Part shown: positions 1 through 9,680 of the stretch, piece by piece | Position numbering within the stretch: the first letter of the stretch is position 1 | Layout: every line of letters starts with the position of its first letter | From: Candidatus Ruthia endofausta | Lineage (GTDB): Bacteria; Pseudomonadota; Gammaproteobacteria; PS1; Pseudothioglobaceae | Length of the DNA: 64,000 nucleotides | Direction: 5' to 3' | Assembly (NCBI RefSeq): GCF_013342985.1 | Contig: NZ_CP054490.1 | Coordinates: 930,001-994,000, forward strand | The notes under the pieces: model-generated | Databases searched by the model: none | Told to the model about the DNA's origin: nothing | The model's input: only the letters and a program-made list of their open reading frames with translations | Translations under genes and position numbers: made by a program

Positions 1-46
1 CAATCAGCTGATTATCGTCCATTGCGACAATAATAGATAATTTCAT
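1..46 (-). CDS. folA: Dihydrofolate reductase, N-terminal fragment (runs off window)
   Basis: The complement of the first 46 bases reads MKLSIIVAMDDNQLIG, which matches the opening strand and first substrate loop of bacterial dihydrofolate reductase (NADPH-dependent reduction of dihydrofolate in the cytoplasm). Only about 15 residues are inside the window, so the call rests on this N-terminal pattern alone. It is transcribed divergently from yceF, with about 54 bp between the two start codons. No clear Shine-Dalgarno sequence is visible. Confidence 0.6.
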   Translation of the reverse strand, partial: MKLSIIVAMDDNQLI

Positions 47-100
47 AGGAAAAGTTTCAAATAAAGTAAAATGATACCTATTTTACAAATATCACTCATC

Positions 101-706
101 ATGGTGTCACTAATTCTGGCTTCAAGCTCACCTTTTAAAAAAACATTACTTGCTAAGTTAGGGTTGGCATTTACGACACGCTCACCAAAAATTGACGAAT
201 CAAGAAAAACAAGTGAAACGCCTGAACAGTTGGTTTATCGTTTAGCTCAGAGAAAAGCACGAGAAATTGCAAAAACACACAGTGGTTTGATTATTGCTTC
301 TGACCAAGTGGCGACACTTAATGATGGCTTTAATACTGATGACAAGGTACTGACTAAGCCAAAAAATCATGAGAATGCCATTAAACAGCTACAGCAAAGT
401 TCTGGAAATACAGTAACTTCTATTACAAGTTTGGCACTTTTAAATACAAATACCAACAATATACAAACTAAAGTTGAAACTTTTAAAGTGATTTTTAAAG
501 ATTTGAATATTGAACAAATTGAGTATTATCTTAAAAAAGAAACCCCTTATAACTGTGCAGGTAGTTTTAAATCAGAAAGCCTAGGCATTAGTTTATTTAA
601 ACGCATGATTGGAGACGACCCAAATAGCTTAGTTGGCTTGCCACTTATTCAACTTATTACAATGCTAGAAAATGAAGGCATTGAGATCCTAACTGACAAC
701 AGCTAA
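101..706 (+). CDS. yceF: Maf-family nucleotide pyrophosphatase YceF (7-methyl-GTP type)
   Basis: House-cleaning enzyme that hydrolyses modified nucleoside triphosphates; YceF in E. coli prefers 7-methyl-GTP. The protein opens LILASSSPFKKTLL, the Maf signature, has SDQVA at about residues 67-71 with the presumed catalytic Asp68, and ends with the CAGSFKSE...DPNSLVGLP block typical of the YceF branch. I prefer the ATG at 101 (MVSLILASSS) over an in-frame ATG at 71, because the ten extra residues lie before the conserved start of the family; this gives 201 aa, close to the usual 190-200. It ends 5 bp before mfd and is probably co-transcribed with it. Confidence 0.88.
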   Translation: MVSLILASSSPFKKTLLAKLGLAFTTRSPKIDESRKTSETPEQLVYRLAQRKAREIAKTHSGLIIASDQVATLNDGFNTDDKVLTKPKNHENAIKQLQQSSGNTVTSITSLALLNTNTNNIQTKVETFKVIFKDLNIEQIEYYLKKETPYNCAGSFKSESLGISLFKRMIGDDPNSLVGLPLIQLITMLENEGIEILTDNS

Positions 707-711
707 ACGTC

Positions 712-3700
712 ATGCAATATCTTTATCCTTATAAGTCTAAATGCTTTCAATCGGGTCAAAAAACTTATTGGGGCTCACTGTACGGCAGTGCAGATGCACT
801 GGCATTAATTGAATTTGCCAATCAACAACAGCAAGTTATTTTAGTCATTGCTAATGACATTGCACATTTTGACAGTCTTTATAAATCTTTAAATTTCTAC
901 AACACAGATTTAGAAATTTTAAAATTTGATAACTGGGAAGTGCTCGCCTATGATCACTTTTCGCCTCATCCTGATATCACCTCAAGTCGACTAAAAACCT
1001 TATCAAAACTTAAAAATCTTAAACGCGGTATTGTTCTCACCACACTAGAATCATTATTTTCACACTTATGCCCGTTAGAGTTTGGCGAAAAATATAGCTT
1101 TAATATTGGTATTAATGACAATATTAATCTTGATACTTTTAGTGAAAGACTATTAAAAATTGGCTACAACCGCGTAACCACAGTGATGGAGCATGGTGAG
1201 TTTAATGTACGTAGCTCATTGATTGATTTATACCCAATGGGTGCAAAAACACCCTACCGAATTGATTTATTTGATCAAGAAGTAGAGTCTATTCGCACCT
1301 TTGATACCTCAACTCAACGCTCCAAGGTGCAAGTGTCTGAAATTGCGCTACTGCCTGCCAGAGAATTTCCCACAGATAATGCTAGTATTGAGCGTTTCAA
1401 AACCAATTATCAAAAAGCGTTTAATGATCATAGTTTCATTTATACCGAAGTTAGTGAAGGCAGGCTACCAGGCGGTATTGAATTCTATTTACCACTATTT
1501 TTTAACACAACCAACACCTTGTTTGACTATCTAGTAAATAACGCCGTGATTGCCACATCAAAAGGGTTTTCAAACTTGGTAGATAAGACCTATAGCGAGA
1601 TACGCGAACGATTTGAAAATGCCAAAAAAACATTAGATAGAGCGCCACTTGATATTCACCAAGTTTTCCTGTCCAAAGAGTTGTTGTTTAGTGAAATCAA
1701 GCAAAAATCACAACTCATCATTAGCACGTCAAAACTAGAAGAAAAAAACCAACACTTTAATTTTAATTCAAGCCTATTGTCTCCCATACGCATTGAGCCA
1801 AAAACAAAAAATCCATTAAACAAATTTTTAATATTTGTTAAAAGATTTACCAACAAGAAAAGCAAAAAAATATTAATTGTTTGTGAGTCGTACGGCAGGC
1901 AAGATGTGCTCAGCGATTTACTCATCAAGCATAACCTTGATATTCATAGTGTTAAAAACTGGCATGAATTTAGCAAGAGTAACAAGCCACTTAACATTAC
2001 CCATGAAGACCTTACCCATGGCTTATTCACTAATGATATCGCCATTGTTACTGAAGAGGATTTATTCGGTCAAGAAGTGGTTCAGCAACAGCGCCGTCGC
2101 CGTGCCAAACATAAAGATTTTGATGAGGCAATTAAAAGCTTGGTTGAGATTAGAATGGATGATGCTATTGTGCATGAAAACTATGGTGTGGGCAGATATT
2201 TAGGGCTTAAAACCCAAATCTTTGATGGTCAATCACAAGATTTTCTTGCCCTGGAATATGCTGATAAGGCAAAATTAATGGTGCCAATCACCTCGCTTAA
2301 TTTAATCTCTAGGTACGCTGGCATTTCACCAGATAGTGCACCATTACACAAGCTAGGTACAAATCAATGGAGCAAGGCTAAGAAAAAATCAGGCGAGGCT
2401 TTGTTTGATGTGGCGGCTGAATTATTAGAAATTTATGCCAAGCGAGCCTCTCAAACAGGCTTTGCTTTTCCTGAACCGAATGATGCTTATTCCTCATTCG
2501 TTGCCAGTTTTCCCTTTGAGGAAACACCGGACCAGCTCAAAACCATGGGCGAAGTGTTAGCAGATATGCAATCACACAAACCAATGGACAGATTGGTTTG
2601 TGGCGATGTTGGTTTTGGTAAAACTGAAATTGCCATGCGTGCAGCGTTTTTAGCAGTTGAGGCAGACAAGCAAGTGGCAATTCTGGTACCAACCACGCTA
2701 TTATCTAACCAACATTACCAATCATTTGTTGACCGTTTTACTAGCTACCCTGTTGAAATTGCAGCGCTTTCAAGGTTTCAAACTCCAAAAGAGCAAAGAA
2801 TAATCATTGAAAAATTAAACCAAGGAAAAATTGACATCGTCATTGGTACACACAAAATTATTCAAGGCACTATTAAATACAAAAACCTTGGCTTGGTTAT
2901 TATTGACGAAGAGCATCGCTTCGGCGTTAAACAAAAAGAGGCGTTGAAAAAACTACGGGGCGAGAGTGACGTTCTGACCATGACTGCCACCCCTATTCCA
3001 CGTACATTGAATATGGCGCTAGGCTCATTAAGAGAATTGTCTATTATTGCCACGCCACCTGCCAAACGTAGCGCCATCCAAACGTTTGTACAAGAGTGGA
3101 GTAACAATAACATCAAAGAGGCAATCACACGTGAAATACACCGTGGTGGTCAGATTTTTGTGTTACATAACGACATTGATTCAATTGACAATATGGCAAA
3201 AAATCTTGAACAAATTATACCAAAAGCCCACGTTCGTATTGCCCACGGACAAATGCCAACACGTGAATTAGAAAGAATCATGAGTGACTTTTATCATGCG
3301 TGTTTCCAAATTTTGGTTTGCACCACAATTATTGAAACAGGGATTGACATTCCCAATGCTAACACTATTATTATCAATAATGCGCAAAAATTTGGTCTGG
3401 CACAATTACATCAACTACGAGGTCGTGTTGGTCGTTCCCACCATAGGGCCTACGCTTATTTGATTGTCAAGTCTCATCAATCACTATCCAGAACAGCCAA
3501 AAAACGTCTCGATGCCATTGAATCTTTAAAAGAGCTTGGTACTGGATTTATGCTGGCTAATCACGACCTTGAAATTCGTGGTGCGGGTGATTTATTGGGT
3601 GACAATCAGTCTGGAAAAATTAGCGAAATTGGTTTTAATCTTTATCATGATTTATTAAAACGCACTATTGATGCCATGCGCTCTGGTAGAAAAATTAACC

Positions 3701-4152
3701 TTAACGATCCAATTAATCATGAAGTGCAAATTAATTCTGGCTTGCCATCCATTATTCCAGAAACCTATATTTTTGATGTGCACGAACGACTGGTATTCTA
3801 CAAACGCATTGCCAATTGCCAAAACAATAAGGAGCTTAAAGCCTTGCAAATTGAGATGATTGACCGTTTTGGATTATTACCAGATTCAACCAAAAACTTA
3901 TTTGTCAATATCAAACTCAAACTCTTTTCAGAAAAAATTGGCATTGATGAAATCAACCTCTATGAAGACAAAGCCATCATCACCTTTGGCAGTAAAAATA
4001 CCATTGAGCCAATCAAAATCATCAATCTTATTCAAAAACAAGCGAAAAAATATCAGTTAAAGGGTCAAAACCAATTAATCATTAAAGAAGAGATGCCTGA
4101 AGATATTAGACGAATCGAGTTGATAGAAAACCTACTAAAAACATTAAGTTAA
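712..4152 (+). CDS. mfd: Transcription-repair coupling factor Mfd
   Basis: Mfd removes RNA polymerase stalled at DNA lesions and recruits UvrA. At 1146 aa it is full length (E. coli 1148). Visible in order: a UvrB-like N-terminal region, the RNA-polymerase-interacting CarD-like domain near residues 480-560 (IVHENYGVGRYLG), the Walker A motif GDVGFGKTE near 630, the DEEH box followed by RFG near 731, SATP-type motif TMTATPIPRT, the QLRGRVGRS motif VI, and a C-terminal TRCF domain from about 1015. All helicase motifs look intact. This is notable because several other DNA-repair and recombination genes in the window are dead. Confidence 0.96.
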   Translation: MQYLYPYKSKCFQSGQKTYWGSLYGSADALALIEFANQQQQVILVIANDIAHFDSLYKSLNFYNTDLEILKFDNWEVLAYDHFSPHPDITSSRLKTLSKLKNLKRGIVLTTLESLFSHLCPLEFGEKYSFNIGINDNINLDTFSERLLKIGYNRVTTVMEHGEFNVRSSLIDLYPMGAKTPYRIDLFDQEVESIRTFDTSTQRSKVQVSEIALLPAREFPTDNASIERFKTNYQKAFNDHSFIYTEVSEGRLPGGIEFYLPLFFNTTNTLFDYLVNNAVIATSKGFSNLVDKTYSEIRERFENAKKTLDRAPLDIHQVFLSKELLFSEIKQKSQLIISTSKLEEKNQHFNFNSSLLSPIRIEPKTKNPLNKFLIFVKRFTNKKSKKILIVCESYGRQDVLSDLLIKHNLDIHSVKNWHEFSKSNKPLNITHEDLTHGLFTNDIAIVTEEDLFGQEVVQQQRRRRAKHKDFDEAIKSLVEIRMDDAIVHENYGVGRYLGLKTQIFDGQSQDFLALEYADKAKLMVPITSLNLISRYAGISPDSAPLHKLGTNQWSKAKKKSGEALFDVAAELLEIYAKRASQTGFAFPEPNDAYSSFVASFPFEETPDQLKTMGEVLADMQSHKPMDRLVCGDVGFGKTEIAMRAAFLAVEADKQVAILVPTTLLSNQHYQSFVDRFTSYPVEIAALSRFQTPKEQRIIIEKLNQGKIDIVIGTHKIIQGTIKYKNLGLVIIDEEHRFGVKQKEALKKLRGESDVLTMTATPIPRTLNMALGSLRELSIIATPPAKRSAIQTFVQEWSNNNIKEAITREIHRGGQIFVLHNDIDSIDNMAKNLEQIIPKAHVRIAHGQMPTRELERIMSDFYHACFQILVCTTIIETGIDIPNANTIIINNAQKFGLAQLHQLRGRVGRSHHRAYAYLIVKSHQSLSRTAKKRLDAIESLKELGTGFMLANHDLEIRGAGDLLGDNQSGKISEIGFNLYHDLLKRTIDAMRSGRKINLNDPINHEVQINSGLPSIIPETYIFDVHERLVFYKRIANCQNNKELKALQIEMIDRFGLLPDSTKNLFVNIKLKLFSEKIGIDEINLYEDKAIITFGSKNTIEPIKIINLIQKQAKKYQLKGQNQLIIKEEMPEDIRRIELIENLLKTLS

Positions 4153-4157
4153 TTCAG

Positions 4158-4214
4158 TTATAACAAAAAACTGGCTAACCAGATAGCAAAGCCAAAAAAA
4201 ATAACGACTGCCAT
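4158..4214 (-). CDS. Possible 18-residue membrane peptide, unrecognised
   Basis: Directly downstream of the PfkB-family kinase, two bases after its stop codon, an ATG opens a reading frame of 18 codons encoding MAVVIFFGFAIWLASFLL. It is almost entirely hydrophobic and could span a membrane once. No Shine-Dalgarno sequence is separable from the upstream coding region, so translation would depend on coupling. It fills the gap between the convergent mfd and kinase genes. It may equally be chance in AT-rich spacer DNA. Confidence 0.2.
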   Translation of the reverse strand: MAVVIFFGFAIWLASFLL

Positions 4215-4216
4215 AA

Positions 4217-5158
4217 CTAAAACAACGATTCGCCATAACTATCTTGATAGCGATTTTCAATATCAATCATATCAAACTGATGATTTTGCGTACCTAGATG
4301 CGCCACTTTAATGGCGCCCAATAGCCCTGCTAATTGACCAGTTGTTTTCCAATTCATGTCATGCATTAAGCCATACAACAATCCAGCACGATAAGCATCG
4401 CCACAGCCTGTAGGGTCTTGTGCAGTATCTGCCTTGGCGGGGACAATATTGATTAATTTTCCATCGGTATGAATTTCTGAACCTTCACTGCCTTTGGTAA
4501 CAATCAAAGCATTAACTTTGGAAGCGATAGTTGATAAATCTAGTCCAGTTTTGGCTTGTAACATTTGTGATTCATAATCATTTACTGCTATATAAGTGGT
4601 TTGTTCAATAAAGTTAACCAACTCTTCATCTGAAAACATTGGCATACCCTGGCCTGGATCAAAAATGAATGGGATGTTTAATTGTTTAAATTGTACCGCA
4701 TGCTCAATCATGCCAACACGTCCATCAGGAGACACAATGCCAATATCAACCGCACTGGCATCAGATACCTTATTTTGGTGCGATTGATCCATTGCACCTG
4801 GGTGAAAGACAGTAATTTGATTATCACTCATATCAGTGGTAATAAACGCCTGCCCTGTATATTGGTCTTTTAGAACTTTGATATACGAGGTGTTCATATG
4901 ATGCTTTTTCATCCACGCTAAATAGGGCGTAAAATCACTACCCACTGTTGCCATTGGCACTGAATTAACACCTAATAAATGCAAATTATAAGCAATATTA
5001 CCAGCACAACCACCAAACTCTTTGCGCATGGTTGGCACTAAAAATGACACATTGAGCATATGCACCTTGCCTGGCAAAATATGGTTTTTAAAATGATTAT
5101 GGAACGCCATAATGTTATCAAAGGCGTACGAACCACAAATTAATGCTGTTTTTTTCAT
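4217..5158 (-). CDS. PfkB-family carbohydrate kinase, adenosine-kinase-like
   Basis: Ribokinase-fold sugar or nucleoside kinase of 313 aa. The N-terminal GG-type motif FGGCAGNIAYNL and the C-terminal signature DPTGCGDAYRAG (about residues 247-258, catalytic Asp in GCGD) are both present, so the enzyme should be active. Proteins with this N-terminus (ICGSYAFDNIM) are commonly annotated as adenosine kinase in gammaproteobacteria, which would make it a purine-salvage enzyme phosphorylating adenosine. Substrate is inferred from resemblance only. It lies convergent to mfd and about 75 bp downstream of ispH on the same strand. Confidence 0.8.
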   Translation of the reverse strand: MKKTALICGSYAFDNIMAFHNHFKNHILPGKVHMLNVSFLVPTMRKEFGGCAGNIAYNLHLLGVNSVPMATVGSDFTPYLAWMKKHHMNTSYIKVLKDQYTGQAFITTDMSDNQITVFHPGAMDQSHQNKVSDASAVDIGIVSPDGRVGMIEHAVQFKQLNIPFIFDPGQGMPMFSDEELVNFIEQTTYIAVNDYESQMLQAKTGLDLSTIASKVNALIVTKGSEGSEIHTDGKLINIVPAKADTAQDPTGCGDAYRAGLLYGLMHDMNWKTTGQLAGLLGAIKVAHLGTQNHQFDMIDIENRYQDSYGESLF

Positions 5159-5235
5159 ATTATTATTTTCCTTTTTATTTTTAATAAACGATGAGTGTCT
5201 TTGCCAAACTTAGCTTGCTTATTAAATGAAATATC

Positions 5236-6162
5236 CTATCTTAATTCTTTTGGCACTGGGAAATGAATATTTTCCTTCGCACCATTCACTTCAATAACTT
5301 TAGTTGCGCCCTTATCTCGCAAATAATGGATTACTTCTTGAACCAAAACTTCTGGCGCTGAAGCGCCTGCAGTTACGCCTATTGTATTCATGCCTTTAAG
5401 CCATAACTCATCAATTTCACCAGCACCATCAATCAGATAGGCAGGAATGTCCATTTTTTCAGCAATTTCTTTAAGGCGATTTGAGTTAGATGAGTTGCTA
5501 GAACCTAATACTAACAACACATCAGAAGATTGCATCAAGATTTTAACTCCGTCTTGACGATTTTGTGTGGCAAAACAAATATCATCTTTCTTGGACGCAT
5601 CAATAGTGGGGAACTTTGATTTTAAATAATCCACAATATATTGAGTATCATCAATCGAAAGCGTGGTTTGTGTTGTATAAGAAATATGGATATTTTTTGA
5701 AAAATTTAAACGCTCAACATCCTCAATTATTTCCACTAATTGAACACACTTGTCCTCACTAGATTGCCCTAACGTGCCTTCAACCTCTGGATGTCCTTTA
5801 TGACCAATCAAAATAACCTGATGATTTTGTTTTTGTTTTCTGGCAACTTCTTTATGCACTTTGGTCACCAAAGGACAAGTGGCATCATAAATAGTTGCAC
5901 CCGTGTTTTGTGTTTGTTTTCGTACCGCCATTGATACGCCATGCGCACTAAAAATAACCACTTGGTTATTAGGCACATCAGCGATATTTTCAACAAAAAC
6001 AGCACCTTTAGCCTTTAGCCCATCAACCACAAATTTATTATGCACCACTTCATGACGAACATACACAGGTGCGCCATGCAACTTTAACGCACGCTCCACA
6101 ATTTCAATTGCACGCTCAACACCAGCACAAAAACCACGTGGGTTTGCCAGTAAAATTTTCAC
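5236..6162 (-). CDS. ispH: 4-hydroxy-3-methylbut-2-enyl diphosphate reductase IspH (LytB)
   Basis: Last step of the MEP isoprenoid pathway, giving IPP and DMAPP through a [4Fe-4S] cluster. The three cluster cysteines are visible: RGFCAGVERA (Cys12), DATCPLVTK (about 96) and ICFATQNRQ (about 196). The HKGHPEVEGTLG and GSSNSSNSNRL blocks of the active site are also present. At 308 aa it is of normal length. The start codon overlaps the end of fkpB by 4 bases, so the two are translationally coupled, an arrangement also found in E. coli (fkpB-ispH). Isoprenoids made here would feed ubiquinone synthesis by the ubi genes further right. Confidence 0.95.
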   Translation of the reverse strand: MKILLANPRGFCAGVERAIEIVERALKLHGAPVYVRHEVVHNKFVVDGLKAKGAVFVENIADVPNNQVVIFSAHGVSMAVRKQTQNTGATIYDATCPLVTKVHKEVARKQKQNHQVILIGHKGHPEVEGTLGQSSEDKCVQLVEIIEDVERLNFSKNIHISYTTQTTLSIDDTQYIVDYLKSKFPTIDASKKDDICFATQNRQDGVKILMQSSDVLLVLGSSNSSNSNRLKEIAEKMDIPAYLIDGAGEIDELWLKGMNTIGVTAGASAPEVLVQEVIHYLRDKGATKVIEVNGAKENIHFPVPKELR

Positions 6163-6566
6163 TGTTTTTGGAGGATTTTTACTTGAAAAGAGACATCACT
6201 ACCTGCCAGTGGGTGATTAAAATTAACGGTAATATCATCCCCCTCAATTTGATCAATACAGCCCTCATAAGAATCTCCTATAGGTGTTTTAAACTCAACA
6301 ACGGCACCTAACTCAATCATCATAGTTTGTGGAAAATCTGGGCGCTTCATAACTTGAAAGGCTTCTTCCAGCTCACTGCCAAATGCCTCTGATGCGCTTA
6401 AAAGAAAGGTTTGCAATTTCCCCACTTGAGCGTCAATAACGCAGGACTCTAAGCACGAATCTAGCTGACCATCGCCCAATTCAAACTCAAGTGGCTCGTT
6501 CCAAGATTCATCAACCAAGGCACCGTTTGCATGGCTAAGCTTGTAGAAAATTTTGTATTTAGCCAC
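6159..6566 (-). CDS. fkpB: FKBP-type peptidyl-prolyl isomerase, SlpA/FkpB-like
   Basis: A 135-residue cytoplasmic FKBP with the insert-in-flap domain of the SlpA type (proline isomerase and chaperone). The opening [14 protein letters not shown], the [10 protein letters not shown] flap region and [12 protein letters not shown] near the C-terminus are characteristic. It starts with GTG at 6566, inside the last codons of accD (8-base overlap), and its stop overlaps the ispH start by 4 bases. This gives a tightly packed accD-fkpB-ispH unit. Position directly before ispH supports the assignment. Confidence 0.85.
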   Translation of the reverse strand: MAKYKIFYKLSHANGALVDESWNEPLEFELGDGQLDSCLESCVIDAQVGKLQTFLLSASEAFGSELEEAFQVMKRPDFPQTMMIELGAVVEFKTPIGDSYEGCIDQIEGDDITVNFNHPLAGSDVSFQVKILQKQ

Positions 6567-7407
6567 TATTAAACATCATGGCGCTTAATATTTTATGTAC
6601 TTGAGTGCGCAATTCAGACCGGTGCACAATCATATCAATCGCACCTTTTTCTAGCAAAAACTCACTACGTTGAAAGCCTTCTGGCAATGATTCTCGCACG
6701 GTTTGTTCAACCACTCTAGGGCCAGCAAAACCAATCAACGCACTTGGTTCAGCAATATGAACATCTCCTAACATGGCAAAACTAGCAGAAACGCCGCCCA
6801 TGGTTGGATCAGTCAAAATCGAAATAAAAGGTACTTTTTTGTTACTCAGCAACTTAATCATTAAAGCTGTTTTACTCATCTGCATCAGTGAAAACAAGCC
6901 CTCTTGCATACGCGCACCGCCTGAAGCTGAAAAACAAATCAACGGCGAGTTGGTTTCAATGCTTATTTTTGCAGCGCGAACAAGCTTCTCACCCACCACA
7001 GAGCCCATTGAACCGCCCATAAATTTAAATTCAAAAGCGGCGACCACGACTTTTATACCGTTAAGCGTACCTGTTTTAACCACAAGCGCATCTTTTTCAT
7101 GGGTGATTTTTTGTGCTTGTAAATAACGATCTTTGTATTTTTTTTGATCCTTAAACTTTAGAGGATCAACCGCACTTAAATTAGCAGCAATTTCTTCCTG
7201 CCCATCTTTCTCCAAAAAACCATCAAGTCGCATACGAGCGGAAATACGCATATGATAATCGCACTTAGGGCAAACACAATTCAACGCTTTTAATTCTTCT
7301 GAATAAAGCGTGGTTTCACACTTAGGGCACTTTCTCCATAAGCCTTCTGGAATATTTTTCTTCGCTACACTGGTAATAGAGGGTAGGATTTTTTCTAGCC
7401 AACTCAT
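6559..7407 (-). CDS. accD: Acetyl-CoA carboxylase carboxyltransferase subunit beta
   Basis: Beta half of the carboxyltransferase that moves carboxyl groups from biotin on AccB to acetyl-CoA, making malonyl-CoA for fatty acids. The N-terminal zinc ribbon is complete (Cys27, Cys30, Cys46, Cys49 in CPKC...CPKC). The carboxyltransferase core shows [11 protein letters not shown] and the [11 protein letters not shown] block. Length 282 aa is normal. It follows trpA by 20 bp on the same strand, the common trpA-accD order of gammaproteobacteria. The partner subunits AccB and AccC are encoded at 43 kb; AccA is not in the window. Confidence 0.96.
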   Translation of the reverse strand: MSWLEKILPSITSVAKKNIPEGLWRKCPKCETTLYSEELKALNCVCPKCDYHMRISARMRLDGFLEKDGQEEIAANLSAVDPLKFKDQKKYKDRYLQAQKITHEKDALVVKTGTLNGIKVVVAAFEFKFMGGSMGSVVGEKLVRAAKISIETNSPLICFSASGGARMQEGLFSLMQMSKTALMIKLLSNKKVPFISILTDPTMGGVSASFAMLGDVHIAEPSALIGFAGPRVVEQTVRESLPEGFQRSEFLLEKGAIDMIVHRSELRTQVHKILSAMMFNSG

Positions 7408-7427
7408 ACGCCTTTCCTTATTTTTAA

Positions 7428-8225
7428 TTATTTAATTGCGGTAGCAATTTCATTTGCCAAACGCCCAACACTTGCTAGCATTTTATCTCTATCATTTGCA
7501 TATTGTTCAACAAATGCAACCAACGATGAGCCCACAATAATTGCATCAGCATGCTCAGACACTGCCTTTGCGCTTTTAGCGTCTTTAATACCAAACCCCC
7601 CTCCAATGGGCAAATCAACCGTTTGACGAATTCTTAAAAGATGTGCTTTGACCAAATCAACATCCAAATGCTCTGCGCCCGTCACACCTTTAAGAGCGAC
7701 AAAATAAATAAAACCTGAGGCAATGGTGGCTAAAAATGCTAAGCGCTCATCTGTTGTCGTTGGCGCAACCAAAAAGATAAAATCAATATCAACCCCGTCA
7801 AGACTCTGCTTTAAATCATGCGCCTCTTCTGGTGGCATATCCACCACCAACACACCATCAACGCCACTTTCACTAGCAACATTAGCAAAGGCTTGATAAC
7901 CAAAAACCTCAATCGGATTTAAATAACCCATCAGCACAATAGCTGTTGTATCGTTGCTTTGTCTAAATTTTTTAACTAAAACAAGCACATCAGATAAACT
8001 TACACCATCCTTCACCGCACGCTCGTGCGATTTAGCAATTGTAGGGCCATCAGCCATCGGGTCTGAAAACGGCACACCCAACTCAATCACATCTGCACCA
8101 TTTTTGACCAAAACTTGCATTAATTCAAGGGTATTATCAAGCCCGCCATCCCCCGCAGTAATAAAGGGGATAAATGCTTTTTCATCAACAGGAAGTTGGG
8201 TAAAAATTGTACTTAACCTTGACAT
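7428..8225 (-). CDS. trpA: Tryptophan synthase alpha chain
   Basis: Cleaves indole-3-glycerol phosphate to indole, which channels to TrpB. The catalytic Glu48 and Asp59 lie in the conserved [16 protein letters not shown] segment. The phosphate-binding GGFGIKD block near residue 205 is present. 265 aa, normal length. It sits between hemE (6 bp upstream) and accD (20 bp downstream), all minus strand. In related bacteria trpB lies directly upstream of trpA; here trpB is almost 8 kb away with unrelated genes in between, so the ancestral trpF-trpB-trpA-accD run has been split. Confidence 0.96.
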   Translation of the reverse strand: MSRLSTIFTQLPVDEKAFIPFITAGDGGLDNTLELMQVLVKNGADVIELGVPFSDPMADGPTIAKSHERAVKDGVSLSDVLVLVKKFRQSNDTTAIVLMGYLNPIEVFGYQAFANVASESGVDGVLVVDMPPEEAHDLKQSLDGVDIDFIFLVAPTTTDERLAFLATIASGFIYFVALKGVTGAEHLDVDLVKAHLLRIRQTVDLPIGGGFGIKDAKSAKAVSEHADAIIVGSSLVAFVEQYANDRDKMLASVGRLANEIATAIK

Positions 8226-8231
8226 TATGCG

Positions 8232-9275
8232 TTATCTTTTGCTAAATTCATGCACAGCATCTACCAGAACCTTCATGTGCTCAGGATTGACATCAGGAGA
8301 GGTGCCATGACCTAGGTTAAATACGTGGCCTGTATCGCCTTGAAATTGTGATAAGATTTTTTTAACTTCTTTTCGTATTTTTTCAGGTGATGCGTATAAA
8401 ACACAAGGATCTAAATTACCCTGAAGTGCCACCTTAGTGCCAATACGCCGTTGTGCATCATTCAACTCCACTGTCCAATCCAATGCCACACCATCACAAC
8501 CACTATTTGCAATCTGCTCTAGCCACATGGCACCACCTTTAGTAAACAAGGTGACTGGAATGGTTTTACCGTTAAATTCACGCTTGATACCATTAACGAT
8601 TTTGGTCATATATTGAAGTGAAAAATCTTCATAGCTTTGTTTATTCAACAAACCACCCCAAGTGTCAAAAATCATCACCGAATCTGCACCTGCTTGAAGT
8701 TGACCATTCAAATAATCAATAATTGTGTCTGCTAATTTGTCTAATAATTGATGCATGTGCGCGGGGTTTTCATACATCAGCCCTTTAACTTTGGAAAAGT
8801 TCTTGCTTGAACCGCCTTCAACCATATACGTGGCTAATGTCCATGGACTGCCTGTAAAGCCAATTAATGGCACCCTGTTATTTAAAGCTTTCTTAATCAC
8901 TGATACGGCGTCAGTGACATAAGACAACTCATTGCCCACATTGGGCTTTTTTAATTGCTCAATGGAGGCTAATGTATTAAGTGGGTTTGAAAATTTAGGA
9001 CCTTCGCCTTCTGAAAAATACAAGCCTAAATCCATTGCGTCAGGAATGGTTAAAATATCTGAGAACAAAATGGCTGCATCTAAATCAAAACGATCAATAG
9101 GCTGCATGGTGACTTCACATGCCAGTTCAGGTGATTTGCACAGGGTTAAGAAATCACCTGCTTTTGCACGTGTTGCTCGATATTCTGGTAAATAGCGACC
9201 CGCTTGACGCATCACCCAAATAGGTGTGCGTGAGGTAGGTTTTTTCAATAAGGCATTAATATAATCAAATGACAT
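8232..9275 (-). CDS. hemE: Uroporphyrinogen decarboxylase
   Basis: Decarboxylates uroporphyrinogen III to coproporphyrinogen III in haem synthesis. The N-terminal signature [16 protein letters not shown] is perfect, and the second signature [17 protein letters not shown] is near residues 138-154. The substrate-binding Asp is in [13 protein letters not shown]-like sequence (IPDAMDLGL here). 347 aa, normal length. It is 6 bp upstream of trpA and may share its transcript. Haem made here is needed for the cbb3 oxidase implied by ccoI. Confidence 0.96.
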   Translation of the reverse strand: MSFDYINALLKKPTSRTPIWVMRQAGRYLPEYRATRAKAGDFLTLCKSPELACEVTMQPIDRFDLDAAILFSDILTIPDAMDLGLYFSEGEGPKFSNPLNTLASIEQLKKPNVGNELSYVTDAVSVIKKALNNRVPLIGFTGSPWTLATYMVEGGSSKNFSKVKGLMYENPAHMHQLLDKLADTIIDYLNGQLQAGADSVMIFDTWGGLLNKQSYEDFSLQYMTKIVNGIKREFNGKTIPVTLFTKGGAMWLEQIANSGCDGVALDWTVELNDAQRRIGTKVALQGNLDPCVLYASPEKIRKEVKKILSQFQGDTGHVFNLGHGTSPDVNPEHMKVLVDAVHEFSKR

Positions 9276-9347
9276 GGGCTTTTAATATAAAAAAGTAAAC
9301 GCTGTAATTATAATGATTTTGTTGGTATATCTTTACCAATCAGGCAT

Positions 9348-9376
9348 AAAAAAAGCCACTTTCGCGGCTTTTTTTT
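9348..9376 (-). terminator. Rho-independent terminator of rpmE
   Basis: Perfect 10-bp arms AAAAAAAGCC (9348-9357) and GGCTTTTTTT (9366-9375) enclose an 8-base loop; the A and T tracts make it symmetrical and usable on either strand. It begins 12 bp after the rpmE stop codon, so its likely job is to end that minus-strand message before hemE. Confidence 0.8.
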
Positions 9377-9387
9377 ATTGAATTTTG

Positions 9388-9606
9388 TTACCCTTGTCTC
9401 TTAAAACTGGCATAACGTGATTTAAACTTCTCAACACGACCAGCACTGTCCATAATCTTTTGTTTACCTGTATAAAAAGGATGACAACTAGAACATACAT
9501 CTAAGTGTAATTCTTCTTTGTCAACGGTTGAGCGTGTTTCAAAGGAATTGCCACATGAGCAAACTACTTTAACGTCATTGTAATTAGGATGAATATCTGT
9601 TTTCAT
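9388..9606 (-). CDS. rpmE: 50S ribosomal protein L31 (zinc-binding form)
   Basis: Small large-subunit protein of 72 aa at the central protuberance. The four zinc ligands Cys16, Cys18, Cys38 and Cys41 are all present (VCSCGN and [12 protein letters not shown]), which places it in the zinc-containing C+ class rather than the zinc-free paralogue. The HPFYTGKQK segment is diagnostic. It stands as its own transcription unit between ccoI and hemE, with a strong terminator directly after it. Confidence 0.95.
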   Translation of the reverse strand: MKTDIHPNYNDVKVVCSCGNSFETRSTVDKEELHLDVCSSCHPFYTGKQKIMDSAGRVEKFKSRYASFKRQG

Positions 9607-9680
9607 GTTATCTGGATTTTTTCTAAAATCGTAAAAGAGGACAAATTATATACTATTTAAAACTTATGCGTATGCTATTT

